DNA of 64,000 bases from Deltaproteobacteria bacterium HGW-Deltaproteobacteria-2 (lineage in GTDB: Bacteria > Desulfobacterota > Syntrophia > Syntrophales > Smithellaceae): the NCBI GenBank assembly GCA_002840505.1, contig PHBC01000001.1, positions 499,901-563,900 on the forward strand, read 5' to 3'. The translations under genes were made by a program, and so were the position numbers. Each line of letters opens with the position of its first letter. Positions within the stretch are counted from its first letter, which is position 1. Below the pieces are notes generated by a model, which did no database searches, had not been told where the DNA came from, and was given only the letters and a program-made list of their open reading frames with translations. Positions 40,079-49,365 of this stretch are shown here, one piece after another.

Positions 40079-41965
40079 TTAACACTTAGTCATTATAAAG
40101 TTATTATACCAGAGCTGAAAGCTTAAAAGTGCCCATAGATTTCTTCCATGATCCGCTCGCCGCTCCCGGTGTTCGGTCAGCAACCGGACAATTTCAGTAT
40201 GATTGAAGATTCCCTGCGATTCAACTCTCTCGCGCGAAAAAAGATCGTCGAACACATCGGAAAAAACACCTCTCACCCATACCGCGGAAGGAGGCCCGAA
40301 ACCTTTTTTGGGTTTATTGATAATGCGCTTCGGCAGGTATTTTTCAAGCGCTTTCTTCAAGAGTCCTTTGGGGTTGTTGCCACACATCTTGAGAGAAAGT
40401 GGAAGCGAGTTGACATAGTTGATGATATCTATGTTCAGAAGAGGAACTCTCGCTTCCAGTGAAGCGGCCATGGTCATGCGATCCGCTTGAAAAAGACCAT
40501 TGCCTTCAAGAAAAAACGATGCATCGAGGTGCATGATTCTGCTGATGACATCCTTTTCCGTAAGGGCAGTGGCAATTCTTTCTACTTCTGAATAGGCCGA
40601 TTCTGTTACTTGATCAAGAATATCCGGTCTAAAAAGACGTGTTTTGGCGGCATCGTCATAGTATCCCATCCAAAGAAAGTGTTGCAACTCCGGAGGCAGG
40701 TTCATTCCCTTCACAAATTTTTTCGCCCGGAATTCAAAGCTCATATAGGTGTCGGAAACCGGTAGGCAATCTACAAGTGCCGGAATAACACCGGAAGAAA
40801 TAAACTCCGGAAGTTTGCGATAGTATGCCGCCAACTGATGCGCCCTGTATGTCGGATAACCAGCGAATATTTCATCTCCGCCCCAACCTGTCAGAACCAC
40901 TTTTACCTGCTGGCGGGCTGAGCGTGACAGCATCAAAAGAGGAAGCACAGTAGAATCGCCAAACGGTTCATCAAGAATTGCCGCGGCGTCAAACAGCGAT
41001 TGCCTCAGAATATCCCGCGTGCAGGAGACTTCCGTATGGTCAAGGCCAAGATGATTGGCTACCATACAGGCATCAGCCGATTCATCGTGAGTCTCTTCTT
41101 CAAATCTCAAGGCAAACGATTTTATCTTTTGACGTGAATGCCTCACGGCAAACAGAGCCACTGCCGAAGAGTCTATCCCCCCGCTCAAAAAAATCCCAAC
41201 CGGCACATCGCTCATCAGTTCTAGTTTCACGGCATGCTCCATTAGCTCTTCAATTTTGCCGCATGCTATATCAAGAGAATCAGAACAACTCGCGCTATAA
41301 TCAGGTTTCCAATAACAGCTCACCTGCCACTCTCTGTCGCATAAAACACCGCAATGACCGGCGGGAAGTTTGACAATTCCAGCAAAGGCGGATTGAGGCG
41401 ATGGCACATAACCAAAGGAAAAATAGCGATTGATTGCCGTCCAGTCAGGTATGGGCTTGCTAAAGATATTCAGCAGAGCCTTGGCCTCGGAAGCGAAAGC
41501 AAAACCATCTCCATTCCGTGTAATATAAAGAGGCTTTATTCCCAAACGATCGCGAGCAACAAAGAGTCTTCTTCGCTTTATGTCCCATATGGCCAGGACG
41601 AACATTCCGTTAAATCCGGCAAGGCATGATTCTCCATACTCCTCAAATGCATGAAGCACGGTTTCGGCATCTGAATTTGTATGAAAAGAGTGGCCGCGCC
41701 TGACAAGATCTTCACGGATATTGCTATGATTATATATTTCGCCGTTGTAAACGATAACCAGATCGCGTTTTTCATTGAAGATCGGTTGATTGCCCGTAAT
41801 CAGATCAACAACGGCAAGGCGATTCATTCCCAGCGCAAGGCCTGGCTCTTCATAGATTCCACTATGGTCGGGCCCCCGATGAGAAAGTGCACGCCGCATA
41901 TCTTTGATAATATCCGGCGAAACTGGTTTATCATTGAAATTAATTAAGCCGAAGATTCCACACAT
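40079..41965 (-). CDS. asnB: glutamine-dependent asparagine synthetase-like amidotransferase
   Basis: A 628-residue class II amidotransferase. The N-terminal M-C-G-I-F-G gives the catalytic Cys2, then H-R-G-P-D and Y-N-G-E-I-Y-N of the glutaminase domain. The synthetase half has the ATP pyrophosphatase loop L-S-G-G-I-D-S-S (about 255). Classical asparagine synthetase is about 550 residues; longer ones like this are common in exopolysaccharide and natural-product loci, where they may amidate other carboxyls. AGGAAAAG precedes the ATG. It lies 7 nt after the methyltransferase 3 gene on the same strand and before radical SAM protein 4. Confidence 0.85.
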   Translation of the reverse strand: MCGIFGLINFNDKPVSPDIIKDMRRALSHRGPDHSGIYEEPGLALGMNRLAVVDLITGNQPIFNEKRDLVIVYNGEIYNHSNIREDLVRRGHSFHTNSDAETVLHAFEEYGESCLAGFNGMFVLAIWDIKRRRLFVARDRLGIKPLYITRNGDGFAFASEAKALLNIFSKPIPDWTAINRYFSFGYVPSPQSAFAGIVKLPAGHCGVLCDREWQVSCYWKPDYSASCSDSLDIACGKIEELMEHAVKLELMSDVPVGIFLSGGIDSSAVALFAVRHSRQKIKSFALRFEEETHDESADACMVANHLGLDHTEVSCTRDILRQSLFDAAAILDEPFGDSTVLPLLMLSRSARQQVKVVLTGWGGDEIFAGYPTYRAHQLAAYYRKLPEFISSGVIPALVDCLPVSDTYMSFEFRAKKFVKGMNLPPELQHFLWMGYYDDAAKTRLFRPDILDQVTESAYSEVERIATALTEKDVISRIMHLDASFFLEGNGLFQADRMTMAASLEARVPLLNIDIINYVNSLPLSLKMCGNNPKGLLKKALEKYLPKRIINKPKKGFGPPSAVWVRGVFSDVFDDLFSRERVESQGIFNHTEIVRLLTEHRERRADHGRNLWALLSFQLWYNNFIMTKC

Positions 41966-41972
41966 TCTATTA

Positions 41973-42698
41973 TCAACTTTTCCTGACTGTAATCATCATG
42001 TATGTCCAGTGACTTTTGGGTAAGAATGCTTCCACGCCCCTCTCCCACAATCGTGCAAGGTAGTAACAGGCAGAAACCATCCTTTGCCGGATAAGCTGCT
42101 CCGGCCACCCCAAAAAAAATGCGCAAGCTCTGATGAGAAAACTAGCCTCAATGTATTCAAGTTCTGTCGATCCAAAATCACTGGTCAATGCTGACAGCAT
42201 CTCGGGTCGTGAGAAACGCATCCCCCGCTCGGCGGGACACAGCGCCCTGAAGACACGATTCAGCAGGCGTCGTCCATCCGATTCAACTATAATGACCACT
42301 CCTCCGTGCCTGACAACCCTGAATACCTCCGAGAGAACCTGTTCCCGAGCAAAGTAAATATGGTGCAACAAATCCCGGCACAACACCAGATCGTATTCGG
42401 CATCGTCAAAAGGAAGGTTGGTAGCATCGCCGCATATAGCAAGCACATCATCATAGACGGATTGTAAAAAATCAATCTTCTCAGAGGATAAATCAAGGCC
42501 AGTGATACGGGCATGTGGCAACTCCTGACGCAAGTAGTGCAAATTACTGCCCTCGCCGCACCCGACTTCGAGCAGATTTGTCCCATGCCGAGGGAAGAGA
42601 GACGCTATACGCTGTGCAAGACATCTCTCTTTTTCCGCTATGTACGGATTGTTCAAGCGGTTGTAAAAACGCTTGATGTCGACATTTCCATGGAACAT
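41973..42698 (-). CDS. class I SAM-dependent methyltransferase 3
   Basis: A 241-residue enzyme. E-V-G-C-G-E-G (44-50) binds SAM, L-C-R-D-L-L-H-H-I follows strand 4. The first 25 residues (F-Y-N-R-L-N-N-P-Y) resemble Methyltransf_11 members. A C-terminal hydrophobic stretch (A-C-A-F-F-L-G-W) could touch the membrane or bind a lipid. It lies between a glycosyltransferase (28 nt upstream) and the asparagine synthetase-like gene. Confidence 0.83.
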   Translation of the reverse strand: MFHGNVDIKRFYNRLNNPYIAEKERCLAQRIASLFPRHGTNLLEVGCGEGSNLHYLRQELPHARITGLDLSSEKIDFLQSVYDDVLAICGDATNLPFDDAEYDLVLCRDLLHHIYFAREQVLSEVFRVVRHGGVVIIVESDGRRLLNRVFRALCPAERGMRFSRPEMLSALTSDFGSTELEYIEASFLIRACAFFLGWPEQLIRQRMVSACYYLARLWERGVEAFLPKSHWTYMMITVRKS

Positions 42699-42726
42699 CT
42701 TCTGGAGTTCGTAAAGTTTGTGGGTA

Positions 42727-43692
42727 TCAGTTACTTTCAGGTTTCAACACCTCTTTGATCAAATTGGTCCGCCATTGTTCATCATTTACATGTGCGAGAA
42801 GATTGTCCAGGATCAGACCGGCCACCGGGAATACGGTACCGATAATTAAGAACACGAAAGTTGCAAAGAAAAGCACCGGCGCTAAGGCATACAGCCAAAC
42901 AGGGCTTTGACGCGTCAGGAAAACAAAAATAAGCGATGCCAGGGAAATACCGAATAAGCACCACGCGATAAAAGCGATCTCCGTGAAAACGTGAAAGGGA
43001 CGAACTCTATAGGCAAGCGTTGATGTCAGAGAAATAATATCCAGCAAGCCGCGATATCTCAAAAGGCCATATTTGGAAACACCTTGCTTTCGCGGAGCGT
43101 GCGAGACTTGTATTTCGGCAACAGAAAACCCAAGGTTCTGGGCTATGGCCGGTATCAGGCGATGAAGATCTCCCCGCAGATTCAGATTTTTATAAAGGTC
43201 TTTTTTTAATATTTTCAGGCCGCAATTGATATCATGGATACGTACTTTGAGCACTTTACGGGTAATTAAATTGAAGACACCGGATAATAAACGTTTGAGA
43301 AGTGAATCTTTACGGGACACACGCCAACCGTTAACCATATCGAAACCCTGGTCAATCTTTTCCAGCATCAGGGGAATGTTTTCCGGCTCATCCTGGAGAT
43401 CAGCATCCATCATGACGGTCACATCACCACCGGCCAGAGCGAAACCCTGCATCAAAGCCAGTGACTTACCGTGATTGCAACGGTGTCTGATAATGCCGAT
43501 ATTAGGGAAACGTTCACGCAAATTTACCAGCCGCTTATAACTGCCGTCGTTACTGCCGTCATCGACTGCTATAAATTCAAATGACAGGCCAAGCCCATTC
43601 AGAACAGTTTTAGTTCTCTGATAGAGTTCCTCGAGACTTTCGGCCTCGTTGAATACCGGGACCACAACACTAACAGTCTTTATCTGCTCCAT
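42727..43692 (-). CDS. family 2 glycosyltransferase with C-terminal membrane helices (GtrB/ArnC type)
   Basis: A 321-residue enzyme. V-V-P-V-F-N-E-A-E near the N-terminus, D-D-G-S-N-D-G-S loop, and M-D-A-D-L-Q-D-E-P with the D-x-D metal site, as in undecaprenyl-phosphate sugar transferases. Two membrane helices (about 235-260 and 270-295) anchor it. It likely makes a polyprenyl-phosphate sugar donor for the PMT/TMTC-like proteins of the block. Its ATG shares one base with the stop of radical SAM protein 5. Confidence 0.87.
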   Translation of the reverse strand: MEQIKTVSVVVPVFNEAESLEELYQRTKTVLNGLGLSFEFIAVDDGSNDGSYKRLVNLRERFPNIGIIRHRCNHGKSLALMQGFALAGGDVTVMMDADLQDEPENIPLMLEKIDQGFDMVNGWRVSRKDSLLKRLLSGVFNLITRKVLKVRIHDINCGLKILKKDLYKNLNLRGDLHRLIPAIAQNLGFSVAEIQVSHAPRKQGVSKYGLLRYRGLLDIISLTSTLAYRVRPFHVFTEIAFIAWCLFGISLASLIFVFLTRQSPVWLYALAPVLFFATFVFLIIGTVFPVAGLILDNLLAHVNDEQWRTNLIKEVLKPESN

Positions 43693-45152
43693 CAGTTTTC
43701 TCCTGTCAGTGAAAATTGAAATATGTTCGTTCCGGCGGTAAGGAGAATAAAAAATTCTTCAAGGCTTTCCATACGGCAAAACCTTTCCTTAAGATATCCC
43801 GGCCGCAGGTAAAAACTGCGGTAAGCTTTAACAATCCAACGCGACAAATCTTCGCCGCTGATACCGCAAATGTTTTCGGAGAAGAAACCATGAATATGCA
43901 GGTTGTCCATGTTGGAGGCCGAACCGTCCCTGATTTCGGGATAGCTGCCGGCTACACGATCAAAGAGCTCTGTTCCGGGATAGGGGGTCAGGATTCCGAA
44001 GCTAGCTGTTGAGGCCCGCAATTTTTTAGCAAAAGCAATGGTCTGATTAATCGTCCCGATTGTTTCTCCCGGCCCGCCGAAAACTATATGAGCATGGGTA
44101 TCTAGACCAATCTCTCTGGCCAGAGCAAAGGCCTTGATCGTCTGTTGAACATCGCTTTCCTTTTTATAATTTTGCAAAATCTCATCTGATCCGCTTTCTA
44201 CGCCGAATTTAATCATATGACAGCCCGCCCTCTTCATAACGGCCATGATATCCTTATCAATAGCATCAACCCGGCTGTTGGCGATCCATTTTAAATCCAT
44301 GTTCTTTCTGATCATGCCTTCGCAAATCTCTACGTTGCGCTTTCGGTCTGCTGTAAACGTCTCGTCACGAAAAAAAACCTCCCGGTAGCCCAGGGCTATA
44401 ATGCTTTCCAGCTCCTCAAGCACTTTTTCGGACGATCGCATACGGTATTTGTTGCCATAAAAGGCGGGAACGGTGCAGAAGATGCAATGACCGGTACAGC
44501 CGCGCGAGGTTTGCATAGTTGTATAAGGCATCCTCTTCACAACCGGATTAAAGTAATCAATCCCTTCGGGAAGCAGAAAACGGTCGGGAACAGGGAGTTC
44601 ATCCATGTCCATGAAAGAACGAGGCGGATTAATCACCGGCTCTCCGCGTTCATCACAATAACCGATTCCTTCAATGCCGGAGACGGAATGACCATTGATC
44701 AACTCACGCATAAGGCACCGTAAAGTCTCTTCCGGTTCGTGCAACACAATGAAATCCACCGCCGGATCCTTGAGACCGTACCGGGGCATAAAGGTAGGGT
44801 GCGACCCAAAGAGAACCGTTTGCACATCGCTTTTTAGTTTTTTGATTCGTCCCAATAGTTCAACATCAGCACGGAAGGACTGAGTTGATGACATCAACGC
44901 CACAGCACGTATTCCGGCAAAGCGAGAGCGCATCATGGCATCAAATCTTTCCCTCTCGTACTGAGCGTCAATGAACATAACATCAAGCCCGACATTGCGA
45001 ACGTGAGTAGCGCAGGACAGTTCATTCAACGGCGGCATCTGCATACCTCCCACTCTGCGTCCATTGCACCAGCAGCCGTAAACAAAGTCTCTGACGATGT
45101 TGCGACCTTTGGAATCCGAAACTGGTTTAAGGAATAATATTATATTATCCAT
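43692..45152 (-). CDS. B12-binding-domain radical SAM protein 5
   Basis: A 486-residue enzyme and the most divergent N-terminus of the seven: C-W-C-N-G-R-R-V-G-G-M-Q-M-P-P-L-N-E-L replaces the usual P-P-L-G-L, so the cofactor pocket may differ. F-G-S-H-P-T-F-M-P-R is kept. Cluster motif C-T-G-H-C-I-F-C (Cys 219, 223, 226). R-D-E-T-F-T and R-S-F-Y-L-R-P follow. It is translationally coupled to the glycosyltransferase at 42727. The 170-bp spacer upstream is AT-rich with no clear promoter. Confidence 0.85.
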   Translation of the reverse strand: MDNIILFLKPVSDSKGRNIVRDFVYGCWCNGRRVGGMQMPPLNELSCATHVRNVGLDVMFIDAQYERERFDAMMRSRFAGIRAVALMSSTQSFRADVELLGRIKKLKSDVQTVLFGSHPTFMPRYGLKDPAVDFIVLHEPEETLRCLMRELINGHSVSGIEGIGYCDERGEPVINPPRSFMDMDELPVPDRFLLPEGIDYFNPVVKRMPYTTMQTSRGCTGHCIFCTVPAFYGNKYRMRSSEKVLEELESIIALGYREVFFRDETFTADRKRNVEICEGMIRKNMDLKWIANSRVDAIDKDIMAVMKRAGCHMIKFGVESGSDEILQNYKKESDVQQTIKAFALAREIGLDTHAHIVFGGPGETIGTINQTIAFAKKLRASTASFGILTPYPGTELFDRVAGSYPEIRDGSASNMDNLHIHGFFSENICGISGEDLSRWIVKAYRSFYLRPGYLKERFCRMESLEEFFILLTAGTNIFQFSLTGEN

Positions 45153-45322
45153 TATCCGTAATTCATCAATTTATGGAATATGTTTCCTCGAGAAAATGTA
45201 TACTTTTTTTGTTAAAGTTTACATGATTTTGTCCAAAAAGCAACGACAGGTAATACTATAGAATTATTTCTTTTCACGCCTTATAATATAAAGTGGTTGT
45301 ACTAAGTTTTGATATTTCCGAT

Positions 45323-46732
45323 TCAGACAAATTTTCCACTCTTCGGCAGAGTTTTTATTAAAGTAATAAGCGCATATTGTGGAAGGTAGAGGACTCTTGG
45401 ATAGCGAATGGCCAATCTCAGCAATCTTTTCGGATTTAGATAAAAGCGCCAGTAGCCGCGTCGAAAAACCTTTTGTAATTGACCGTCTGTCATTGCCGAA
45501 ATATTCGGAGTATTATAAAAATTTATTTTTTGTAGATCAATGATGTAGTTTTTGTTTTTGAGGATATCAACAGCCATTTCCGCCAATACAGTACCGGCAA
45601 ACGGTGTAACATACACAAACACTGCTCGGTGTAAATCAGAACGGGCGGCAAATTCTACCGTGTCGAATGCTTCTTCGTAAGTTTCTGTCGGGAAACCTAT
45701 CATGAAGAAACCGATCGAATAAATTCCCGCCTTAACAGAAGCGTTGATTGCGCAAACGGCCTTATCAATGTTCAGATTCTTGTGAATCATCTTTTGCAGC
45801 CGGCGGCTCGAAGTTTCTATGGCAAAACAAATTGACACTGTTCCGGCCTGCTTAAAAAGATTCAAATCTTCTGGCTCGAGCATATCAGCCCGGACGCCAT
45901 TCGGGAAATGAAGTTTAACATCACCAATTCTGTTTTTGATGCCGTCAAGTATCGCATGCATCCTTTTGCGATCCAGATTAAAGCAATCGTCAATTATTTC
46001 AAATTCCCTGAATCCATGCTGGAAGCGAAGCGCTTCCAACTCGGCAAGAACTGACTCGACTGATCTTTTTCTGAAGACCTTGCCCATTGTCCGATGGCAG
46101 TAAGCACACTTGTAGGGACAACCTCGTGAAGTTATAACAGCCATATAAGGACGGCGGCCAACGCTGGCAAACGAATCCATTTTTGCGTATAATTTATGAT
46201 CAAGTAATTCCCAGTCGGGAAAAGGAAGCGAGTTTAATTCTTCCTCAGTCAGTTGCCGTCCCTGATTTATTTTTACCTCACCATCAACTAAAGAAGCTAT
46301 TCCAGTAATTGAGTCTGTAGAAAGATCTTTCTCTACAGCATTGATCAATTCGGGGAATACCAGTTCTCCTTCTCCAATAACAACAAAATCAGCTCCAAAT
46401 TTTTTTATCGCTTCTTGCGGATTGGCCGACGGCCACGGACCGCCGAAAATAACTGGAACATCCGGCAGAAGCTCACGGACAACCTTCATTACTTTTTTTG
46501 TGTTCTCCAGCTCGGTAACAATTACACTTATGCCGATAAAATCCGGTTTCCAACCGGTTAGCGTACTCCTGAGAATATTGAAATCTTTATAGTCAAGGCC
46601 GCAGTCGTGAATTTTCGCTTCATGTCCGGCTCCTTTCAGCGCTGCGCCAATGTACATAAGTCCCACCGGCTGTGTTATTAACGAAAATCCTAATTCTATA
46701 AACCTTGGTTTGATCAGAAGTATCTTCGACAT
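45323..46732 (-). CDS. B12-binding-domain radical SAM protein 6
   Basis: A 469-residue enzyme. Cobalamin-type domain (Q-P-V-G-L-M-Y-I-G, F-G-G-P-W-P-S) without D-x-H-x-x-G. Cluster motif C-P-Y-K-C-A-Y-C (Cys 205, 209, 212). D-D-C-F-N-L-D-R-K-R and R-L-Q-K-M-I-H-K-N-L-N resemble protein 2, so the two may be paralogues with related substrates. C-terminal W-R-F-Y-L-N-P. It lies 105 nt after methyltransferase 4; no Shine-Dalgarno is seen. Confidence 0.86.
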   Translation of the reverse strand: MSKILLIKPRFIELGFSLITQPVGLMYIGAALKGAGHEAKIHDCGLDYKDFNILRSTLTGWKPDFIGISVIVTELENTKKVMKVVRELLPDVPVIFGGPWPSANPQEAIKKFGADFVVIGEGELVFPELINAVEKDLSTDSITGIASLVDGEVKINQGRQLTEEELNSLPFPDWELLDHKLYAKMDSFASVGRRPYMAVITSRGCPYKCAYCHRTMGKVFRKRSVESVLAELEALRFQHGFREFEIIDDCFNLDRKRMHAILDGIKNRIGDVKLHFPNGVRADMLEPEDLNLFKQAGTVSICFAIETSSRRLQKMIHKNLNIDKAVCAINASVKAGIYSIGFFMIGFPTETYEEAFDTVEFAARSDLHRAVFVYVTPFAGTVLAEMAVDILKNKNYIIDLQKINFYNTPNISAMTDGQLQKVFRRGYWRFYLNPKRLLRLAIRYPRVLYLPQYALITLIKTLPKSGKFV

Positions 46733-46837
46733 TTAAAATTTAAATTCCTTTTCTATCCTTATCAAATACTTAAGACAAGAATGTTTTGCGTGAAATGAAC
46801 TTGTCCATTCTTGAGTTATACTAAAAACACCGGCACA

Positions 46838-47680
46838 TTATTTTTCTGCCCCAAAAAGGTAATAACAGTTAAAACCTTTCTTGAAAAAGAACTTCAGTAT
46901 TTCGACGGATTTCTCGAATCTCTTAATCCCGCTTTCATCCAATACCCCTCTCAGGTTGGATCTGTTTTCTGTAATGTTTTTCCTCCAGCAGTCTAGCGTT
47001 AGCTCTACTTCATTGCTTATATTTTTTGAGAATATATTTTTAAAACCGGATTGACACAGTAATTCAGTGTAGCGTTCTGGTGTTTCCGTACTTCCTTTTC
47101 CAAAGGTTTTTATCAAATTTATTATTTGGAATAAAAATTTTAACTTAATAATCAAGTTAAAATTTTTATTGATCAGAACATCTGACAGAAGAATATATCC
47201 ACCCGGCTTCAGCAATCTGTAGCATTCATCAAATAGCAATGCTTTGTTTTTTATCAAATGCGACGATTCCATAACCCATATTACATCGAAACTTTTATCC
47301 GCAAAACCGGTAGCAGTCATATCCGCAACCATGAAACGGACTTTATCTTTATATCTACTTCCCATAATCCTGCTATTTGCCAAATCAACACCTTTTTTGC
47401 TTATGGAAATACCTGTTATGTCTGAACCGAATTTATCATGGAGATAGATAGCGGGAGCACCGATACCGCATCCCGCATCTAAAATTTTTGTCTCCGGTCC
47501 CAGCTTGCAGAAAGAAGAAAGTTCATCAATGAGATTATCAGTAGCTCTATTCAGGTCATCTTCAGGTGTTTTGAAATATCCGAAATGAAAATTATCACCG
47601 AAAATATATTTCCAACCTTCAGTTATTGAATCGTAATGACGTCCAATATCGAAATATTTCTTCATCCTTACAGCCTGCAT
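46838..47680 (-). CDS. class I SAM-dependent methyltransferase 4 (tocopherol/UbiE-like)
   Basis: A 280-residue enzyme. The N-terminal G-D-N-F-H-F-G-Y-F matches the H-x-G-Y-F signature of small-molecule C- and O-methyltransferases such as tocopherol and macrolide methyltransferases. L-D-A-G-C-G-I-G (67-74) binds SAM, and V-M-E-S-S-H follows strand 4. Its start overlaps the stop of the TPP enzyme by 13 nt, so it belongs to the coupled unit radical SAM (49362), TPP enzyme, methyltransferase. It probably methylates the product of these two. Confidence 0.83.
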   Translation of the reverse strand: MQAVRMKKYFDIGRHYDSITEGWKYIFGDNFHFGYFKTPEDDLNRATDNLIDELSSFCKLGPETKILDAGCGIGAPAIYLHDKFGSDITGISISKKGVDLANSRIMGSRYKDKVRFMVADMTATGFADKSFDVIWVMESSHLIKNKALLFDECYRLLKPGGYILLSDVLINKNFNLIIKLKFLFQIINLIKTFGKGSTETPERYTELLCQSGFKNIFSKNISNEVELTLDCWRKNITENRSNLRGVLDESGIKRFEKSVEILKFFFKKGFNCYYLFGAEK

Positions 47681-49365
47681 TTAACATATCTATAAAGTAT
47701 GGACATCTTTTTGGACAAGGGAGTCTGGTCCCATGAATTTCTGATACTTCCTTTGATGTATCGGGGAAGCTCATCATAAACAACTTTACAATCAACAAGA
47801 TTTACGCCCTTATTCGCCAACACCTTTCCCAGTGTCTCTTTTAAATTCATTTCGTCAGAAATACGGAAGTATTTTACTCCTAAAGAATTTGCCAAATGCT
47901 CTAAGCCGGGGTTATTCAAATTAACGGAAACATCTTTATTATACAACGTTTCCTGCAATCCCTTAATAAGCCCCAACGCGCCATCATTAAAGACAAAAAC
48001 CGAAAGGTTAATCTTTTCCCTTATGGCAGTCAGGAGTTCAAATCCGCTGATTAAAAATCCCCCGTCACCACAAATACATACAACCTTTTTATCCGGCTTG
48101 GCCATTGCGGCGCCTATCGCAGCCGGAATACCAAAGCCCATTGCCTGATAGTCCGCCGGAGTCAAATAGGTTTGAGGATCGAACACTTCGAAATCGCTCA
48201 GGCTCCATAGTTGATGATATCCAACATCTGTGGAAATAATTGCGTCTCTCGGCAGACATCGTCTCAATTCCTGCAGAAATCTTGCCGGATGCAAAGAACC
48301 GTTGTTTTGTTTTTTTCCTATTTTGGCGGCATGCCCGGTTTTGAATTTTTTAATTTCCTCGATGGCTTTAACATTCACCGTTCGTTTTACACCGCTCAAC
48401 GACTTATTCAGTTCTTTAAGGGCATTTTGGGCATCTGCCTGTACAGAAAACAAACTGGAATAATTTTTGTCCAGATTATCTTTTGCGGCATCTATATGGA
48501 TCATGTTATTAAACTTCAGCCCCCAGCCTCCAGTCGCCATTTCAGAGAATTTTGTTCCAATTGCCAAAATCAAATCACAGTTTTTGAAAACACGATATGC
48601 TGCCGGAGAACCGGTCAGACCAAATCCATATCCGGTAGACAACTCATAATCTTCAGGAACAACTCCCCTGCCTGATATTGTTGTGGCAATGGGAGCGGAA
48701 AGTATTTTTGATATTTCCAGCAGTTCACCACCCGCGCCAACACACCCCCTTCCCGCATAAATTCCAACCTGCCGGGCCTCGCCGATATATTGTACAATTT
48801 TTGTGACAGCCTCTTTTGTAATACTCATTGGTGCAGGAAAAACTTCCGGCACCAGTTCTAATTCCTCTATTTCCTGATCCATTACCTGGCTTCCAATTTC
48901 AACAACAACCGGACCAGGTTCCTCCTTGCAGGAGAAATTATATGCCTCAAATAATTCGTTAATCTGAGAAATTGACGAAATCGCAACGGCCTTTTTTACA
49001 ACAGGTTTTACGATCTCCAGTTGGGGAATATCGTGTATATAAAAACTTTGCCGGTTTTTTTTCGGATTAACTGTTATCACCAGCATGGCCGATGAATCAA
49101 GAAAAGCCTCCGCAATTCCTGTAAGCATATTGGTCAGACCGGGGCCGGGGATAGCAATACACACACCCGGCTTTCCCGATACCCGGTAATAACCATCGGC
49201 CATAAATGCCGCAGAAAGTTCATTTGTGACAAGAGTAGTATCGATGCCAACACAATGTATCTCATTATAAAGAGAAAGGGTTCTGGCTCCGGGAATACCC
49301 CATATATTATTTACACCTAATTTTTTTAAAATGAGAGCGACGGCCTTTGCTCCATCAATTTTCAT
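47668..49365 (-). CDS. thiamine-diphosphate enzyme, acetolactate synthase-like
   Basis: A 565-residue ThDP enzyme with the three-domain layout of acetolactate synthase. The catalytic Glu is in T-N-E-L-S-A-A-F-M-A-D-G-Y (about residue 50). The ThDP/Mg site is G-D-G-G-F, then N-D-G-A near the C-terminus. It would decarboxylate or condense a 2-keto acid. No regulatory small subunit or other branched-chain amino acid gene is nearby, so a specialised role is likely. The start is ATG 49365, which overlaps the stop of the upstream radical SAM gene (ATGA) and has AGAAGG 6 nt before it. Confidence 0.82.
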   Translation of the reverse strand: MKIDGAKAVALILKKLGVNNIWGIPGARTLSLYNEIHCVGIDTTLVTNELSAAFMADGYYRVSGKPGVCIAIPGPGLTNMLTGIAEAFLDSSAMLVITVNPKKNRQSFYIHDIPQLEIVKPVVKKAVAISSISQINELFEAYNFSCKEEPGPVVVEIGSQVMDQEIEELELVPEVFPAPMSITKEAVTKIVQYIGEARQVGIYAGRGCVGAGGELLEISKILSAPIATTISGRGVVPEDYELSTGYGFGLTGSPAAYRVFKNCDLILAIGTKFSEMATGGWGLKFNNMIHIDAAKDNLDKNYSSLFSVQADAQNALKELNKSLSGVKRTVNVKAIEEIKKFKTGHAAKIGKKQNNGSLHPARFLQELRRCLPRDAIISTDVGYHQLWSLSDFEVFDPQTYLTPADYQAMGFGIPAAIGAAMAKPDKKVVCICGDGGFLISGFELLTAIREKINLSVFVFNDGALGLIKGLQETLYNKDVSVNLNNPGLEHLANSLGVKYFRISDEMNLKETLGKVLANKGVNLVDCKVVYDELPRYIKGSIRNSWDQTPLSKKMSILYRYVKCRL

